Assembly (NCBI GenBank): GCA_018660465.1
Contig: JABJKH010000042.1
Location: 1 to 45,540, forward strand
Source: Rhodospirillaceae bacterium
GTDB lineage: Bacteria; Pseudomonadota; Alphaproteobacteria; Rhodospirillales; JABJKH01
Length of the DNA stretch: 45,540 nucleotides
Reading direction: 5' to 3'
Made by a program: the position numbers and the translations under genes. Below the pieces are notes generated by a model. It searched no databases. It saw only the letters and a list, made by a program, of their open reading frames with translations, and had not been told where the DNA came from. Positions 8,671-15,799 of the stretch are shown here, one piece after another (position 1 is the stretch's first letter; each line of letters opens with the position of its first letter).

Positions 8671-10044
8671 ATGGCTAATTCAGCAAGCGAGATATTTACG
8701 GCATTCGTTGCCGACCTGACGTCTGATCAAGTGACGCCAGATGCCCGAGTCGCTGTGGCCAACGCGCTGTTGGATTTCGCGGGTCTTAGTATCGCGGCAA
8801 AAGATGAAAACTATATCGGCGCGATCAAGGCGGGCTGGGACGGCGAAGGATCCTGCACCGCCTTCGGCCACGACAAATCCTATGACGCTGCGGGGGCCGC
8901 CGTCATCAACGGCACGGCCTGTCATGGCGAAGACTACGACGATACCTTTGAAGGCAACCCAATGCACAACACCACGGTCATCATGCCCGCAGTATTGGCG
9001 GCATGTGAACGCTATGGCCGGTCTGGTGATGATGCATTGCGCGGCGTGGTCGCCGGCATGGAACTGATGTGTCGCATGGCACTGGTGGCCCCGACCGGTA
9101 TGCATAGGGCTGGGTTCCATCCAACAGCAGTCGCCGGGGCCTTGGGGGCGACCGCGGGTGTTGGCGTAGCGTTGGGGTTAAATGCCAAGCAAATGACCGA
9201 TGCTTTGGGAGTCGCGGGCAGTATGGCGTCGGGTATTATCGAATACTTAGCCGAAGGGACGTGGACCAAACGTTTCCATCCGGGCTGGGCCGCACAATGC
9301 GGCATTCGTGCGGCGCTTATGGGGCAGCATGGGTTCGCAGGACCGCGCACTGTTTTGGAAGGCGAACACGGGTTCTTCTTTGCCTTCGCCGATCACAGCA
9401 TTGAGCGCGATTACAGCCATATCACCGAAGGCTTGGGCGAAAAATGGTGGATGGAAAACATCGCCGTCAAACCCTACGCCTGTGGCACCATGACCCAGCC
9501 CTTCATTGATTGCGCCATTAAGCTGGCCAAGGAAGGTCTAGATCACCGCGACATCGTCAGCATTGATTGTAATGTTGGCGAAGGCACTGTGCATCGCCTC
9601 TGGGAAGTGGTGGCGGAGAAGCAGCGGCCCTCCACGCCTTATTCAGCAAAATTCAGCGGCGCCTTCTGTGTCGCCGTTGGATTGGTCGATCAGGCGGCAG
9701 GATTGCTGCAGTTTACCGACGAAAAAATTTCCGACCCGGATATCTTGGCGGTTGCGGGCAAAGTCAATTATGTGATCGACCCCAACGACGAATATCCGCG
9801 GAATTATTCAGGCCACGTGCGCGCGACGCTTAAGGATGGCAGTGTACGTGAAGCCCGCCAACCGCATCTTCGGGGCGGTGTGCGAGAGCCCGTGTTGCGA
9901 GATGAACTCGAAGTCAAATTCCGCGCTAACATTGCCTTTGCGGGATGGTCCGATGCTGATGCGGACCGGCTTGAAAAAGTTTGCGCCAATTTGTTCGACG
10001 CACCGGATATGAGTTCCCTTAAAGAATTTGCCGCAAAGGCATAG
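8671..10044 (+). CDS. MmgE/PrpD family protein (2-methylcitrate dehydratase-like)
   Basis: 457 residues from the ATG at 8671, which has GAGGAA about 8 bp upstream; the in-frame extension back to 8617 would overlap the LeuD-like gene and lacks that site. The family active-site segment ACHGEDYDDTFEG lies at about residues 83-95 (His85, Asp88, Asp90, Asp91). A long helical domain with GVALGLNAKQ and KPYACG segments follows. The family includes 2-methylcitrate dehydratase, cis-aconitate decarboxylase and iminodisuccinate epimerase, so chemistry is not fixed by family. In this operon it probably dehydrates or decarboxylates the imported acid or its isomer. No prpB or prpC neighbours are present, which argues against the ordinary methylcitrate cycle. 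Confidence 0.87.
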   Translation: MANSASEIFTAFVADLTSDQVTPDARVAVANALLDFAGLSIAAKDENYIGAIKAGWDGEGSCTAFGHDKSYDAAGAAVINGTACHGEDYDDTFEGNPMHNTTVIMPAVLAACERYGRSGDDALRGVVAGMELMCRMALVAPTGMHRAGFHPTAVAGALGATAGVGVALGLNAKQMTDALGVAGSMASGIIEYLAEGTWTKRFHPGWAAQCGIRAALMGQHGFAGPRTVLEGEHGFFFAFADHSIERDYSHITEGLGEKWWMENIAVKPYACGTMTQPFIDCAIKLAKEGLDHRDIVSIDCNVGEGTVHRLWEVVAEKQRPSTPYSAKFSGAFCVAVGLVDQAAGLLQFTDEKISDPDILAVAGKVNYVIDPNDEYPRNYSGHVRATLKDGSVREARQPHLRGGVREPVLRDELEVKFRANIAFAGWSDADADRLEKVCANLFDAPDMSSLKEFAAKA

Positions 10045-10102
10045 CCAATCACGCCAAAAATTTGTAAAACCTGTTTTCTTAAAGCTAACCGAAAGAAATT
10101 TT

Positions 10103-11296
10103 ATGCCGCATAAACCCGCTTCCTCCGCACTTTCCAAAGTAAAGGTTCTTGATCTGACCCGAGTCCGCTCCGGTCCCACCTGCGTTCGCCAGCTGGCTGA
10201 CTGGGGTGCCGACGTGATCAAGGTTGAAATGCCAGAGGCCCTGGACCCGGATGGTGCCTTGGGCGCGCCGCGTCATACCTCCGACTTTCAAAATTTGCAG
10301 CGCAACAAGCGCTCCATCACCCTCAACATGAAAGAGCCCGAAGCAGTTGAGATTTTTATGAAACTCGTCGCCAAGTCGGATGTCGTTGTTGAAAACTTCC
10401 GGCCCGGCGTGAAGCACAAGCTTGGCATCGATTACGACTCGTTGAAGGCGGTCAATCCTCGCATCATCTTGGGCAGCATTTCAGGTTTCGGCCAGGACGG
10501 CCCAGCCATGGGGAATCCTGGATTTGATCAAGTAGCACAAGGCATGGGTGGTCTAATGTCGATTACCGGGGAGCCCGGAAAAGGTCCCATGCGGGTCGGT
10601 ATTCCTATTGCGGATTTAACCGCAGGTATTTTCTGCGCCCATGGGATCATGGTTGCTCTGTTCGAACGCGAAACCTCCGGTGAAGGGCAGTGGGTGCAAA
10701 GTTCCTTGCTACAAGCCATGACCTTCATGTTGGATTTCCAGGCGGCGCGCTGGACCATGGATGGCAACGTCCCGCAACAAGCCGGCAATAATCATCCGAC
10801 CAGCATCCCGACCGGCGTGTACCAGACCAAAGACGGCTACATGAACATCGCCGTTGCTGGACAAAACATTTGGGGTCGGTTCTGCAAGGAATTGGATCGT
10901 GAGGACTGGCTTGAAAATCCTGATTACATCGATGGCCCGGCACGTTCGAAAAACCGCGATCAACTCCATGACGAGATCACTGCCATCACCAAGACGATCA
11001 ATACCAAAGAACTCATCGAACGCTTGTTGGCGTCAGGGTGTCCGTGCGGGCCGATCAATACGATTGACCAGGCATTCGAAGAACCCCAAGTCAAACACCT
11101 GGGCATGAGCCAGACCGTTCATTCGGAAAAGCTGGGCGATATAAATCTCATCACCCAACCTATTTCCTTAAGCCGCACGCCAAGCAAACTCGAGGTAGCA
11201 CCGCCGGAACGAAGTGAACATACCGATGAAGTGCTGAGCGATCTTGGCTACAGCGAAGAACAACTCGCGGACCTAAAATCCCGCACTGTCATTTAA
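10103..11296 (+). CDS. CaiB/BaiF (class III) CoA-transferase
   Basis: 397 residues from the ATG at 10103; the possible upstream start at 10028 overlaps the previous gene and adds a non-conserved leader. Typical family features are LDLTRVRSGPTC at the N terminus, NKRSITLNMK, VVENFRPGV, and GFDQVAQGMGG containing Asp142. That residue matches the catalytic aspartate that forms the aspartyl-CoA anhydride in formyl-CoA transferase. The enzyme moves CoA between an acyl-CoA donor, often succinyl-CoA, and a free carboxylate. Here it is placed to activate the product of the LeuCD-like and PrpD-like enzymes, as in itaconate or citramalate catabolism (inference). The specific donor and acceptor are unknown. 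Confidence 0.88.
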   Translation: MPHKPASSALSKVKVLDLTRVRSGPTCVRQLADWGADVIKVEMPEALDPDGALGAPRHTSDFQNLQRNKRSITLNMKEPEAVEIFMKLVAKSDVVVENFRPGVKHKLGIDYDSLKAVNPRIILGSISGFGQDGPAMGNPGFDQVAQGMGGLMSITGEPGKGPMRVGIPIADLTAGIFCAHGIMVALFERETSGEGQWVQSSLLQAMTFMLDFQAARWTMDGNVPQQAGNNHPTSIPTGVYQTKDGYMNIAVAGQNIWGRFCKELDREDWLENPDYIDGPARSKNRDQLHDEITAITKTINTKELIERLLASGCPCGPINTIDQAFEEPQVKHLGMSQTVHSEKLGDINLITQPISLSRTPSKLEVAPPERSEHTDEVLSDLGYSEEQLADLKSRTVI

Positions 11297-11317
11297 GATA
11301 TAAAGGAGACGCCACTC

Positions 11318-12106
11318 ATGGCTACCGATAAAATTTTATCCGAAGTTGAAGGTCCTGTCGGACGCATTATTTTCAACAATCCTGAAAAACACAACGCCGT
11401 GTCTCTCGACATGTGGGCCGCGGTTGAAGGTTACTTGGAAGAATTTAAAAATGACGATGACATTCGTGTTGTTGTACTGACTGGGGCTGGTGGGCGCGCT
11501 TTTGTTTCAGGTGCCGATATTTCCAGGTTCGAAAATGAACGCGCATCGGAAGAGGCGATCAAGAATTATAACGAGAACGTCAGCCGCGCCTACGACAGCA
11601 TTTATAATTTTCCGAAACCAACCATCGCCATGATCCGGGGCTACTGCATCGGTGGTGGAATGGGATTAGCAACGGTTTGTGATTTACGTGTCTGCACCGA
11701 AGCCTCCACATTTGCGGTGCCTGCGGCAAAGTTGGGGCTCGGATATGGGCATGACAAAGTCCGCTTGCTGATGAACTTGGTCGGTCCTTCGTTCGTGAAA
11801 GACATTTTCTTCACCGCCCGACAGTTCAAATCCGAAGAAGCCTACAACATGGGGTTCATTAACAAGATTGTTGCCGATGATGACCTCGAAACCTACGTTC
11901 AGGAATACGCGGAACGCATCGCTGCCAACGCACCGTTGACGATTTCGCACATCAAGAAAGTTGCCATTGAAATGGTCAAAGACGTCGAAGAACGCGACAT
12001 GGGTTCCGTCATTGATGCCTTCAACAAGTGCTTCAATTCAGAAGACTACAAAGAAGGCCGGACATCATTCATGGAGAAGCGGAAGCCGCAGTTTCAGGGG
12101 AAGTAG
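11318..12106 (+). CDS. Enoyl-CoA hydratase/isomerase family protein with altered catalytic residues
   Basis: 262 residues with the crotonase fold. The oxyanion-hole segments are FVSGADISRF (about 62-71) and YCIGGGMGLA (109-118). Where classical crotonase has its two catalytic glutamates, this protein has Ala136 (VPAAKLG, normally PExxLG) and Asp162 (VKDIFFT). A standard hydratase mechanism is therefore doubtful; decarboxylase, isomerase or hydrolase activity is equally plausible within the superfamily. GGAG precedes the start. It is the last gene of the transporter/CoA-transferase operon, 21 bp after the CoA-transferase, and ends only 4 bp from the convergent ABC ATPase gene. Cytoplasmic. Confidence 0.85.
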   Translation: MATDKILSEVEGPVGRIIFNNPEKHNAVSLDMWAAVEGYLEEFKNDDDIRVVVLTGAGGRAFVSGADISRFENERASEEAIKNYNENVSRAYDSIYNFPKPTIAMIRGYCIGGGMGLATVCDLRVCTEASTFAVPAAKLGLGYGHDKVRLLMNLVGPSFVKDIFFTARQFKSEEAYNMGFINKIVADDDLETYVQEYAERIAANAPLTISHIKKVAIEMVKDVEERDMGSVIDAFNKCFNSEDYKEGRTSFMEKRKPQFQGK

Positions 12107-12110
12107 ATCT

Positions 12111-12890
12111 CTACCCCGCCGCAAACACAATCGTACTAATCGGACCCTGAGCCCGGCTGTTCACGAACTGATCGACGTATTCGTTCTCGCTCTCGAACAT
12201 GTTCTCACTCGGACCTGTCCAGATGATGTGCCCGTCGTGGAGCATGGCGAGGCGGTGGGACAGGCGTTTGGCACCGACCATATCGCTGTTGACGGACAGG
12301 ACTGTGACGCCTAATGCATCGACCAATTCCAGAATTAGGTCGTTGATCTTGTTGGAAGTTATGGGGTCGAGGCCCGCAGTAGGTTCATCCAACAGCAAGA
12401 TTTCAGGATCAGTGGCAATCGCGCGGGCGAGGCCGACGCGTTTTTGCATGCCGCCGGAAAGTTCGGTTGGATACAGGTCCGCATCACTGGCGGGCAAATT
12501 GACCAAGCGCAGTTTTTCGATGGCGATTTCTTTGGCTTCGACCGGGGTCATTGATTTGTCTTGCAGCAGGCGAAAGGCGATGTTTTCCCAGACATGCAGG
12601 CTGTCGAACAGGCCTGATTTTTGAAACAACATGCCGATCTTTTTTTGTAGTTTTAGGCGCGTACTTTCAGAAATTTTCCAGATGTCTTGGCCATCGATTT
12701 TGATCGTGCCGCGGTCGGGCGGTACCAAGCCAATGGCAGTTTTTACGAGTAATGTCTTGCCAGACCCGGACGTTCCCACAAGACAAACCGACTCCCCTTT
12801 TTCCAAGGTGAAATTGAGGTCTTTAAAGACATGATTATCGTGAAAACTTGTGGTGACACCGGAAAATTCGATAACGGGTGGGGTGGTCAT
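12111..12890 (-). CDS. ABC transporter ATP-binding protein, MlaF-like, H-loop His replaced
   Basis: 259 residues. Walker A GTSGSGKT (39-46), Q-loop Gln90, signature LSGGMQ (144-149) and Walker B LLLDEP with Glu169 are intact. Overall the protein resembles MlaF/Ttg2A ATPases of retrograde phospholipid or organic-solvent transport, including the GxIIWTGP C-terminal turn. The H-loop, normally VTHD, reads VNSD, so the switch histidine is Ser202. No MlaE-type permease or MlaD-type protein is encoded nearby. The gene starts one base after the stop of the 76-residue ORF, with GGAAGGA upstream, so it is the last member of the nitrile hydratase operon. It may energise uptake with a permease encoded elsewhere, or have lost ATPase turnover. 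Confidence 0.85.
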   Translation of the reverse strand: MTTPPVIEFSGVTTSFHDNHVFKDLNFTLEKGESVCLVGTSGSGKTLLVKTAIGLVPPDRGTIKIDGQDIWKISESTRLKLQKKIGMLFQKSGLFDSLHVWENIAFRLLQDKSMTPVEAKEIAIEKLRLVNLPASDADLYPTELSGGMQKRVGLARAIATDPEILLLDEPTAGLDPITSNKINDLILELVDALGVTVLSVNSDMVGAKRLSHRLAMLHDGHIIWTGPSENMFESENEYVDQFVNSRAQGPISTIVFAAG

Positions 12891-12891
12891 A

Positions 12892-13122
12892 TCAATCCTT
12901 CCCGTAAGGGTTCTTCATCGATGAAACGACAGAGGCAAACACGTCCCGAATTTGTTCTTCGTCGCAGTCCATCAGAAGAGCATCTTCGAACGCGTCTTGG
13001 CAGTACTGGCGAATTTCATCCAGATTTTCGTTCAGCACCTTCAGTTTTTCCTCACACGACACCGGCGTGCCGTCGGGTTCCTGCCAACGGATGGGTTTTG
13101 GTTTTGGAGAAGCTGCGTTCAT
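12892..13122 (-). CDS. Small uncharacterised protein in nitrile hydratase operon
   Basis: 76 residues; I do not recognise a family. The N terminus is proline- and lysine-rich, then a largely acidic helical stretch follows with cysteines at positions 23, 41 and 53 and a C-terminal VSSMKNPYGKD. No signal peptide or membrane segment is seen. It lies 9 bp after the nitrile hydratase alpha gene, with an AAGG upstream, and one base before the ABC ATPase gene. Its reality rests on this exact fit into a tightly spaced operon and on reasonable codon use. An accessory role in cobalt delivery or subunit assembly would fit the location but is guesswork. Confidence 0.7.
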   Translation of the reverse strand: MNAASPKPKPIRWQEPDGTPVSCEEKLKVLNENLDEIRQYCQDAFEDALLMDCDEEQIRDVFASVVSSMKNPYGKD

Positions 13123-13131
13123 GGCCGAGCC

Positions 13132-13794
13132 TTATGCCACCGCCGAAGCGGGAACAACACCGATCATCGAATCCCGGGTGACCAGTTCTTCTAATTCCTC
13201 GACGCTCATGCTGTCTGTGCCTTCGGGGCGTTCCGGCAGAACCATATAACGTAAATCAGCCGTACTGTCGTGCACGCGGACTTGTTTGTCGTCGGGGATA
13301 TCGGTGCCGAATTCGGCCAGAACTTTGCGGGGTTCGCTGACCGTGCGGGTCCGGTAATTGCGGCTTTTGTACCAATCCGGCGGCGCGCCCAGCAAAGGTT
13401 TCGGGTAACACGAACACAACGTACAGACGACGACGTTGTGAACGTCTGATGTATTCTCGACGACATAAAGGGTCACGTGCCCCATCACGATGCCAAAATC
13501 GGTGACAGCTTCTGTCGGGTTCTCCAGCAGGCGCTTCTTGAAATCGGGATCAGTCCAGGCGCGGGCAACGACTTTCGCGCCCATGGCGGGCGTAAGTTCA
13601 TCAATGCGTTCCACACGCTGGCGGAATTCACCAGCATCAAGGATGCCTTTCTCGATCATCAATTCGCGAACCGCCATCTCCATAACGCCATAGTGACCCA
13701 GGCTTTCTTCCTCGTCCGGTTGGAAGGTCAGCTCATGGTCGTGGCCCTGGTGGTGGGCGGGAATGGGCATATGGATGAGGTCATCGTCGGCCAT
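13132..13794 (-). CDS. Nitrile hydratase alpha subunit, cobalt type
   Basis: 220 residues. The metal-binding claw is CTLCSC, Cys124-Cys127-Cys129; Thr in the second position marks the cobalt-type enzymes (iron-type have CSLCSC). The following GAPPDWYKSRNYR and the C-terminal LPERPEGT...LVTRDSMIGV are standard alpha-subunit segments. The enzyme hydrates nitriles to amides in the cytoplasm, and the first and last claw cysteines flanking the centre are oxidised in known enzymes. The N terminus is unusually histidine-rich (five His between residues 8 and 20). GAGGA upstream lies inside the end of the amidase gene, 3 bp away. The thiocyanate hydrolase gamma subunit has the same claw, so that activity is an alternative. 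Confidence 0.92.
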   Translation of the reverse strand: MADDDLIHMPIPAHHQGHDHELTFQPDEEESLGHYGVMEMAVRELMIEKGILDAGEFRQRVERIDELTPAMGAKVVARAWTDPDFKKRLLENPTEAVTDFGIVMGHVTLYVVENTSDVHNVVVCTLCSCYPKPLLGAPPDWYKSRNYRTRTVSEPRKVLAEFGTDIPDDKQVRVHDSTADLRYMVLPERPEGTDSMSVEELEELVTRDSMIGVVPASAVA

Positions 13795-13797
13795 GGT

Positions 13798-15096
13798 TTA
13801 GTCCTCTATCAAAACAGAAGCGATAGTCTGTGACGCTTCCAGCAATTTATGATCTTCACCCCAGTGACCCATCAGTTGTGCGCCCACCGGCAAACCCTTG
13901 GGGCCGGTGAAGGCGGGGATGGAAATTGCCGGGATTTGGGTTCGGGTCGCTAAATTGTTCATTGTCGCACTACCGGTCAGGGCGGTCCCTTCCAAGGCCT
14001 CGCCAAAACTACTGGCGGTTAGCATGACGTCGTAGTCTTTGGTTTCTTTAGCGAAGCGGCGGCGGTAGTTTTCGTTGGCGCGGATTGCATTCCTCCATTC
14101 GCCGTGGGTGAAGGTGGTGCTGTCCACAAGATGGGTATTTTTTAGAATATCGGTGATTTGGTCGTAGTGGTTTTTGAGTTCCCACGCCAAGGCTCTGTTC
14201 ATGCCGTACTTGTTGACGACCAGGTTTGCCAAGCGACTTTCCTCGAACGCGTCTTCATCCAAGGTCAGGTCTTCCACTGTTGCGCCAGCTTTGGTGAGCT
14301 GAGCTGCAGCGTCTTCCAATAAGGTTTGAGTAGACGCATCGATTTCATGCCAATGCGGGGTTCGACAGAAACCAACACGAAGACCAGCAATATCAGGTCC
14401 ATTCAATGGGTTATCGCCTAGGCGAAGCATTCCTGAACGGAACAGCGAGATATCTTCGACGCTGCGGGCGAACAGACCGACAGTATCCAACTCAGCCGTG
14501 TTCTCCTTCACGCCATTCTGACCGAATTCACCGAAGGTCGGTTTATAGCCATAGACGCCACAATAGGATGCGGGCCGAAGTGTTGATCCGACCGTCTGGG
14601 TGCCAAACGCCAACGGCACCATCATCGCCCCGACCGCCGCGGCGGACCCACTGGACGAGCCGCCGGGTGTGTGTGCTGGGTTGTGGGGGTTGGTGGTCGG
14701 GCCGGGGCCACGTGCGGCAAATTCAGTAGTGACGGTCTTACCCATGATGATTCCGCCAGCGTTCTTGGTCAGCGTCACGCAAGAGGCTTCGCCTCGTGTC
14801 TGGTTATCCTTGTAGATTGGTGATCCGTACTGGCTCGGCATGTCGGCGGTATCGATGATGTCTTTGACGCCGACGGGAATTCCTTTAAGCGGGCCTGTAC
14901 CCGATGCATCGCTTTCCCGCGCGGCACTAAGCGCCTGATCATTATCCAAGTGAACCCATGCCTTAACCGTCGGCTCGCGCTCTTCGACGCGGGCGAGCAG
15001 GGCCTCCATCAACGCCGTCGCGGTCAAGGAGCCGTCCGCGATTTCGGCTGCGGCCTCGGTTGCAGTTAGTTCCGCCGGATCATTTGTTTTCAGCAT
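13798..15096 (-). CDS. Amidase (amidase-signature family)
   Basis: 432 residues. The Ser-cisSer-Lys triad is present: Lys78 in GVKDIID, Ser147 at the start of GGSSSGS, and Ser171 in TQTVGS. The usual second glycine before the nucleophile is Val here. The family hydrolyses amides to acid and ammonia. Located between the split beta genes and the alpha gene of nitrile hydratase, it would complete the nitrile to amide to carboxylate route and release ammonia as a nitrogen source. The start at 15096 has AGGAAA upstream and lies 10 bp after the preceding gene. GatA-type tRNA amidotransferase activity is unlikely because gatB and gatC are not adjacent. Confidence 0.9.
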   Translation of the reverse strand: MLKTNDPAELTATEAAAEIADGSLTATALMEALLARVEEREPTVKAWVHLDNDQALSAARESDASGTGPLKGIPVGVKDIIDTADMPSQYGSPIYKDNQTRGEASCVTLTKNAGGIIMGKTVTTEFAARGPGPTTNPHNPAHTPGGSSSGSAAAVGAMMVPLAFGTQTVGSTLRPASYCGVYGYKPTFGEFGQNGVKENTAELDTVGLFARSVEDISLFRSGMLRLGDNPLNGPDIAGLRVGFCRTPHWHEIDASTQTLLEDAAAQLTKAGATVEDLTLDEDAFEESRLANLVVNKYGMNRALAWELKNHYDQITDILKNTHLVDSTTFTHGEWRNAIRANENYRRRFAKETKDYDVMLTASSFGEALEGTALTGSATMNNLATRTQIPAISIPAFTGPKGLPVGAQLMGHWGEDHKLLEASQTIASVLIED

Positions 15097-15106
15097 GATG
15101 ATTTTC

Positions 15107-15400
15107 CTAAACGGCTTCTAGCCAGTGTTGGAAGATTTCAATATCTATCGTGTCTTCTGGACTGCCGCTGTAATCAGGCCAAGCCTCGGTCTGCATAAAG
15201 CGAACCCGATAGAGCGGCTGCTTGGGTTCGTCATAGTGACCCTTCGCGCGTTCTTCCGGATTATCATAGGCGGCGATGACGTCGGCGATAACGCCAGATT
15301 TACCACGAATATAATATGGTGTGCGGATGTGGCCCGGCGGATAGTCGCCACGTATATGAACTTGGTCGCCGATGCTAAAGCGGGTGGGTTCTTCAGCCAT
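15107..15400 (-). CDS. Nitrile hydratase beta subunit, C-terminal (SH3-like) half as separate protein
   Basis: 97 residues matching the C-terminal SH3-like barrel of nitrile hydratase beta: FSIGDQVHIR, PGHIRTPYYIRGKSG, PLYRVRF and the closing EIFQHWLEAV. In ordinary enzymes this domain is fused to the helical N-terminal half; here it has its own ATG, which overlaps the stop of the N-terminal-half gene by one base (TAATG). Separate halves are known in thiocyanate hydrolase and in the toyocamycin-pathway nitrile hydratase. The three-gene set therefore predicts a heterotrimeric unit with the alpha subunit at 13132. Translational coupling with the upstream half is likely. Confidence 0.87.
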   Translation of the reverse strand: MAEEPTRFSIGDQVHIRGDYPPGHIRTPYYIRGKSGVIADVIAAYDNPEERAKGHYDEPKQPLYRVRFMQTEAWPDYSGSPEDTIDIEIFQHWLEAV

Positions 15401-15747
15401 TATGCGCTCTCCGCTTCAAGGCCCAAGCGATCCCGGATTTCAGCCATTTTGGCCTCGATTTCTTCTTCCGTCAGCATGCCCTTATCCACGAGAACCCCCG
15501 CAACAGACGCCATCCAAAGCTCGTAGTAGGTGAGGGATTCGTATTTATCCTCGCCCATGGTCTCGATCTTGTCTCGGCGTTCATCAACGTAGAAGGCACG
15601 CTTGCCGATCTTGGGGGCGCTCAGCGCCATGGTCAGCGCATCGACGCGTTTTTCCCAGGGTGCGAGGATATGTTCGGTTTGTTCAACAGGGCCGCCGGGA
15701 AGACCGCCCATGTCGTGATAGCCGCGAGGCGTTTTTTCATCTGTCAT
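15400..15747 (-). CDS. Nitrile hydratase beta subunit, N-terminal half as separate protein
   Basis: 115 residues. YHDMGGLPGG near the N terminus is the standard beta-subunit opening, followed by the helical region PWEKRVDALTMAL and ending in a charged helix LTEEEIEAKMAEI. It is first in a minus-strand operon of six genes. No Shine-Dalgarno lies before the ATG, and a candidate -10 ends only about 8 bases upstream, so the message may be leaderless. A long palindrome covers the start codon. The cobalt-enzyme activator proteins (P14K type) resemble this half too, but they usually lack the DMGG opening, so a structural subunit is favoured. Confidence 0.85.
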   Translation of the reverse strand: MTDEKTPRGYHDMGGLPGGPVEQTEHILAPWEKRVDALTMALSAPKIGKRAFYVDERRDKIETMGEDKYESLTYYELWMASVAGVLVDKGMLTEEEIEAKMAEIRDRLGLEAESA

Positions 15748-15764
15748 AATAAGTGATTATGACA
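15742..15764. promoter_or_regulatory. 23-bp operator-like palindrome over the nitrile hydratase start
   Basis: TGTCATAAT and ATTATGACA form perfect 9-bp arms around a 5-bp spacer. On the minus strand the first arm provides a CATAAT -10-like box, 19 bp after TTGACG (complement of 15781-15786), and the second arm contains the ATG of the first operon gene. A regulator bound here would block both polymerase and the start site. The palindrome is seen; the regulator is unknown. Confidence 0.6.
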
Positions 15765-15799
15765 AGGATACCCTCCCTCTCGTCAAGGAAATATAAGAT

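Noticed and set aside
8617-10044. Ordinary 2-methylcitrate cycle operon
   Set aside because: There is a PrpD-like protein but no methylcitrate synthase, methylisocitrate lyase or PrpF in the window.
10028-10103. Longer start for the CoA-transferase
   Set aside because: The extra 25 residues overlap the PrpD-like gene and do not look like the family N terminus; the ATG at 10103 begins just before the conserved segment.
15395-15405. Frameshift splitting a normal nitrile hydratase beta gene
   Set aside because: The two halves overlap as TAATG with a proper ATG, each half has a complete-looking domain, and separate halves are known in related enzymes. A single-base error cannot be fully excluded, so it is listed as a refutation test.
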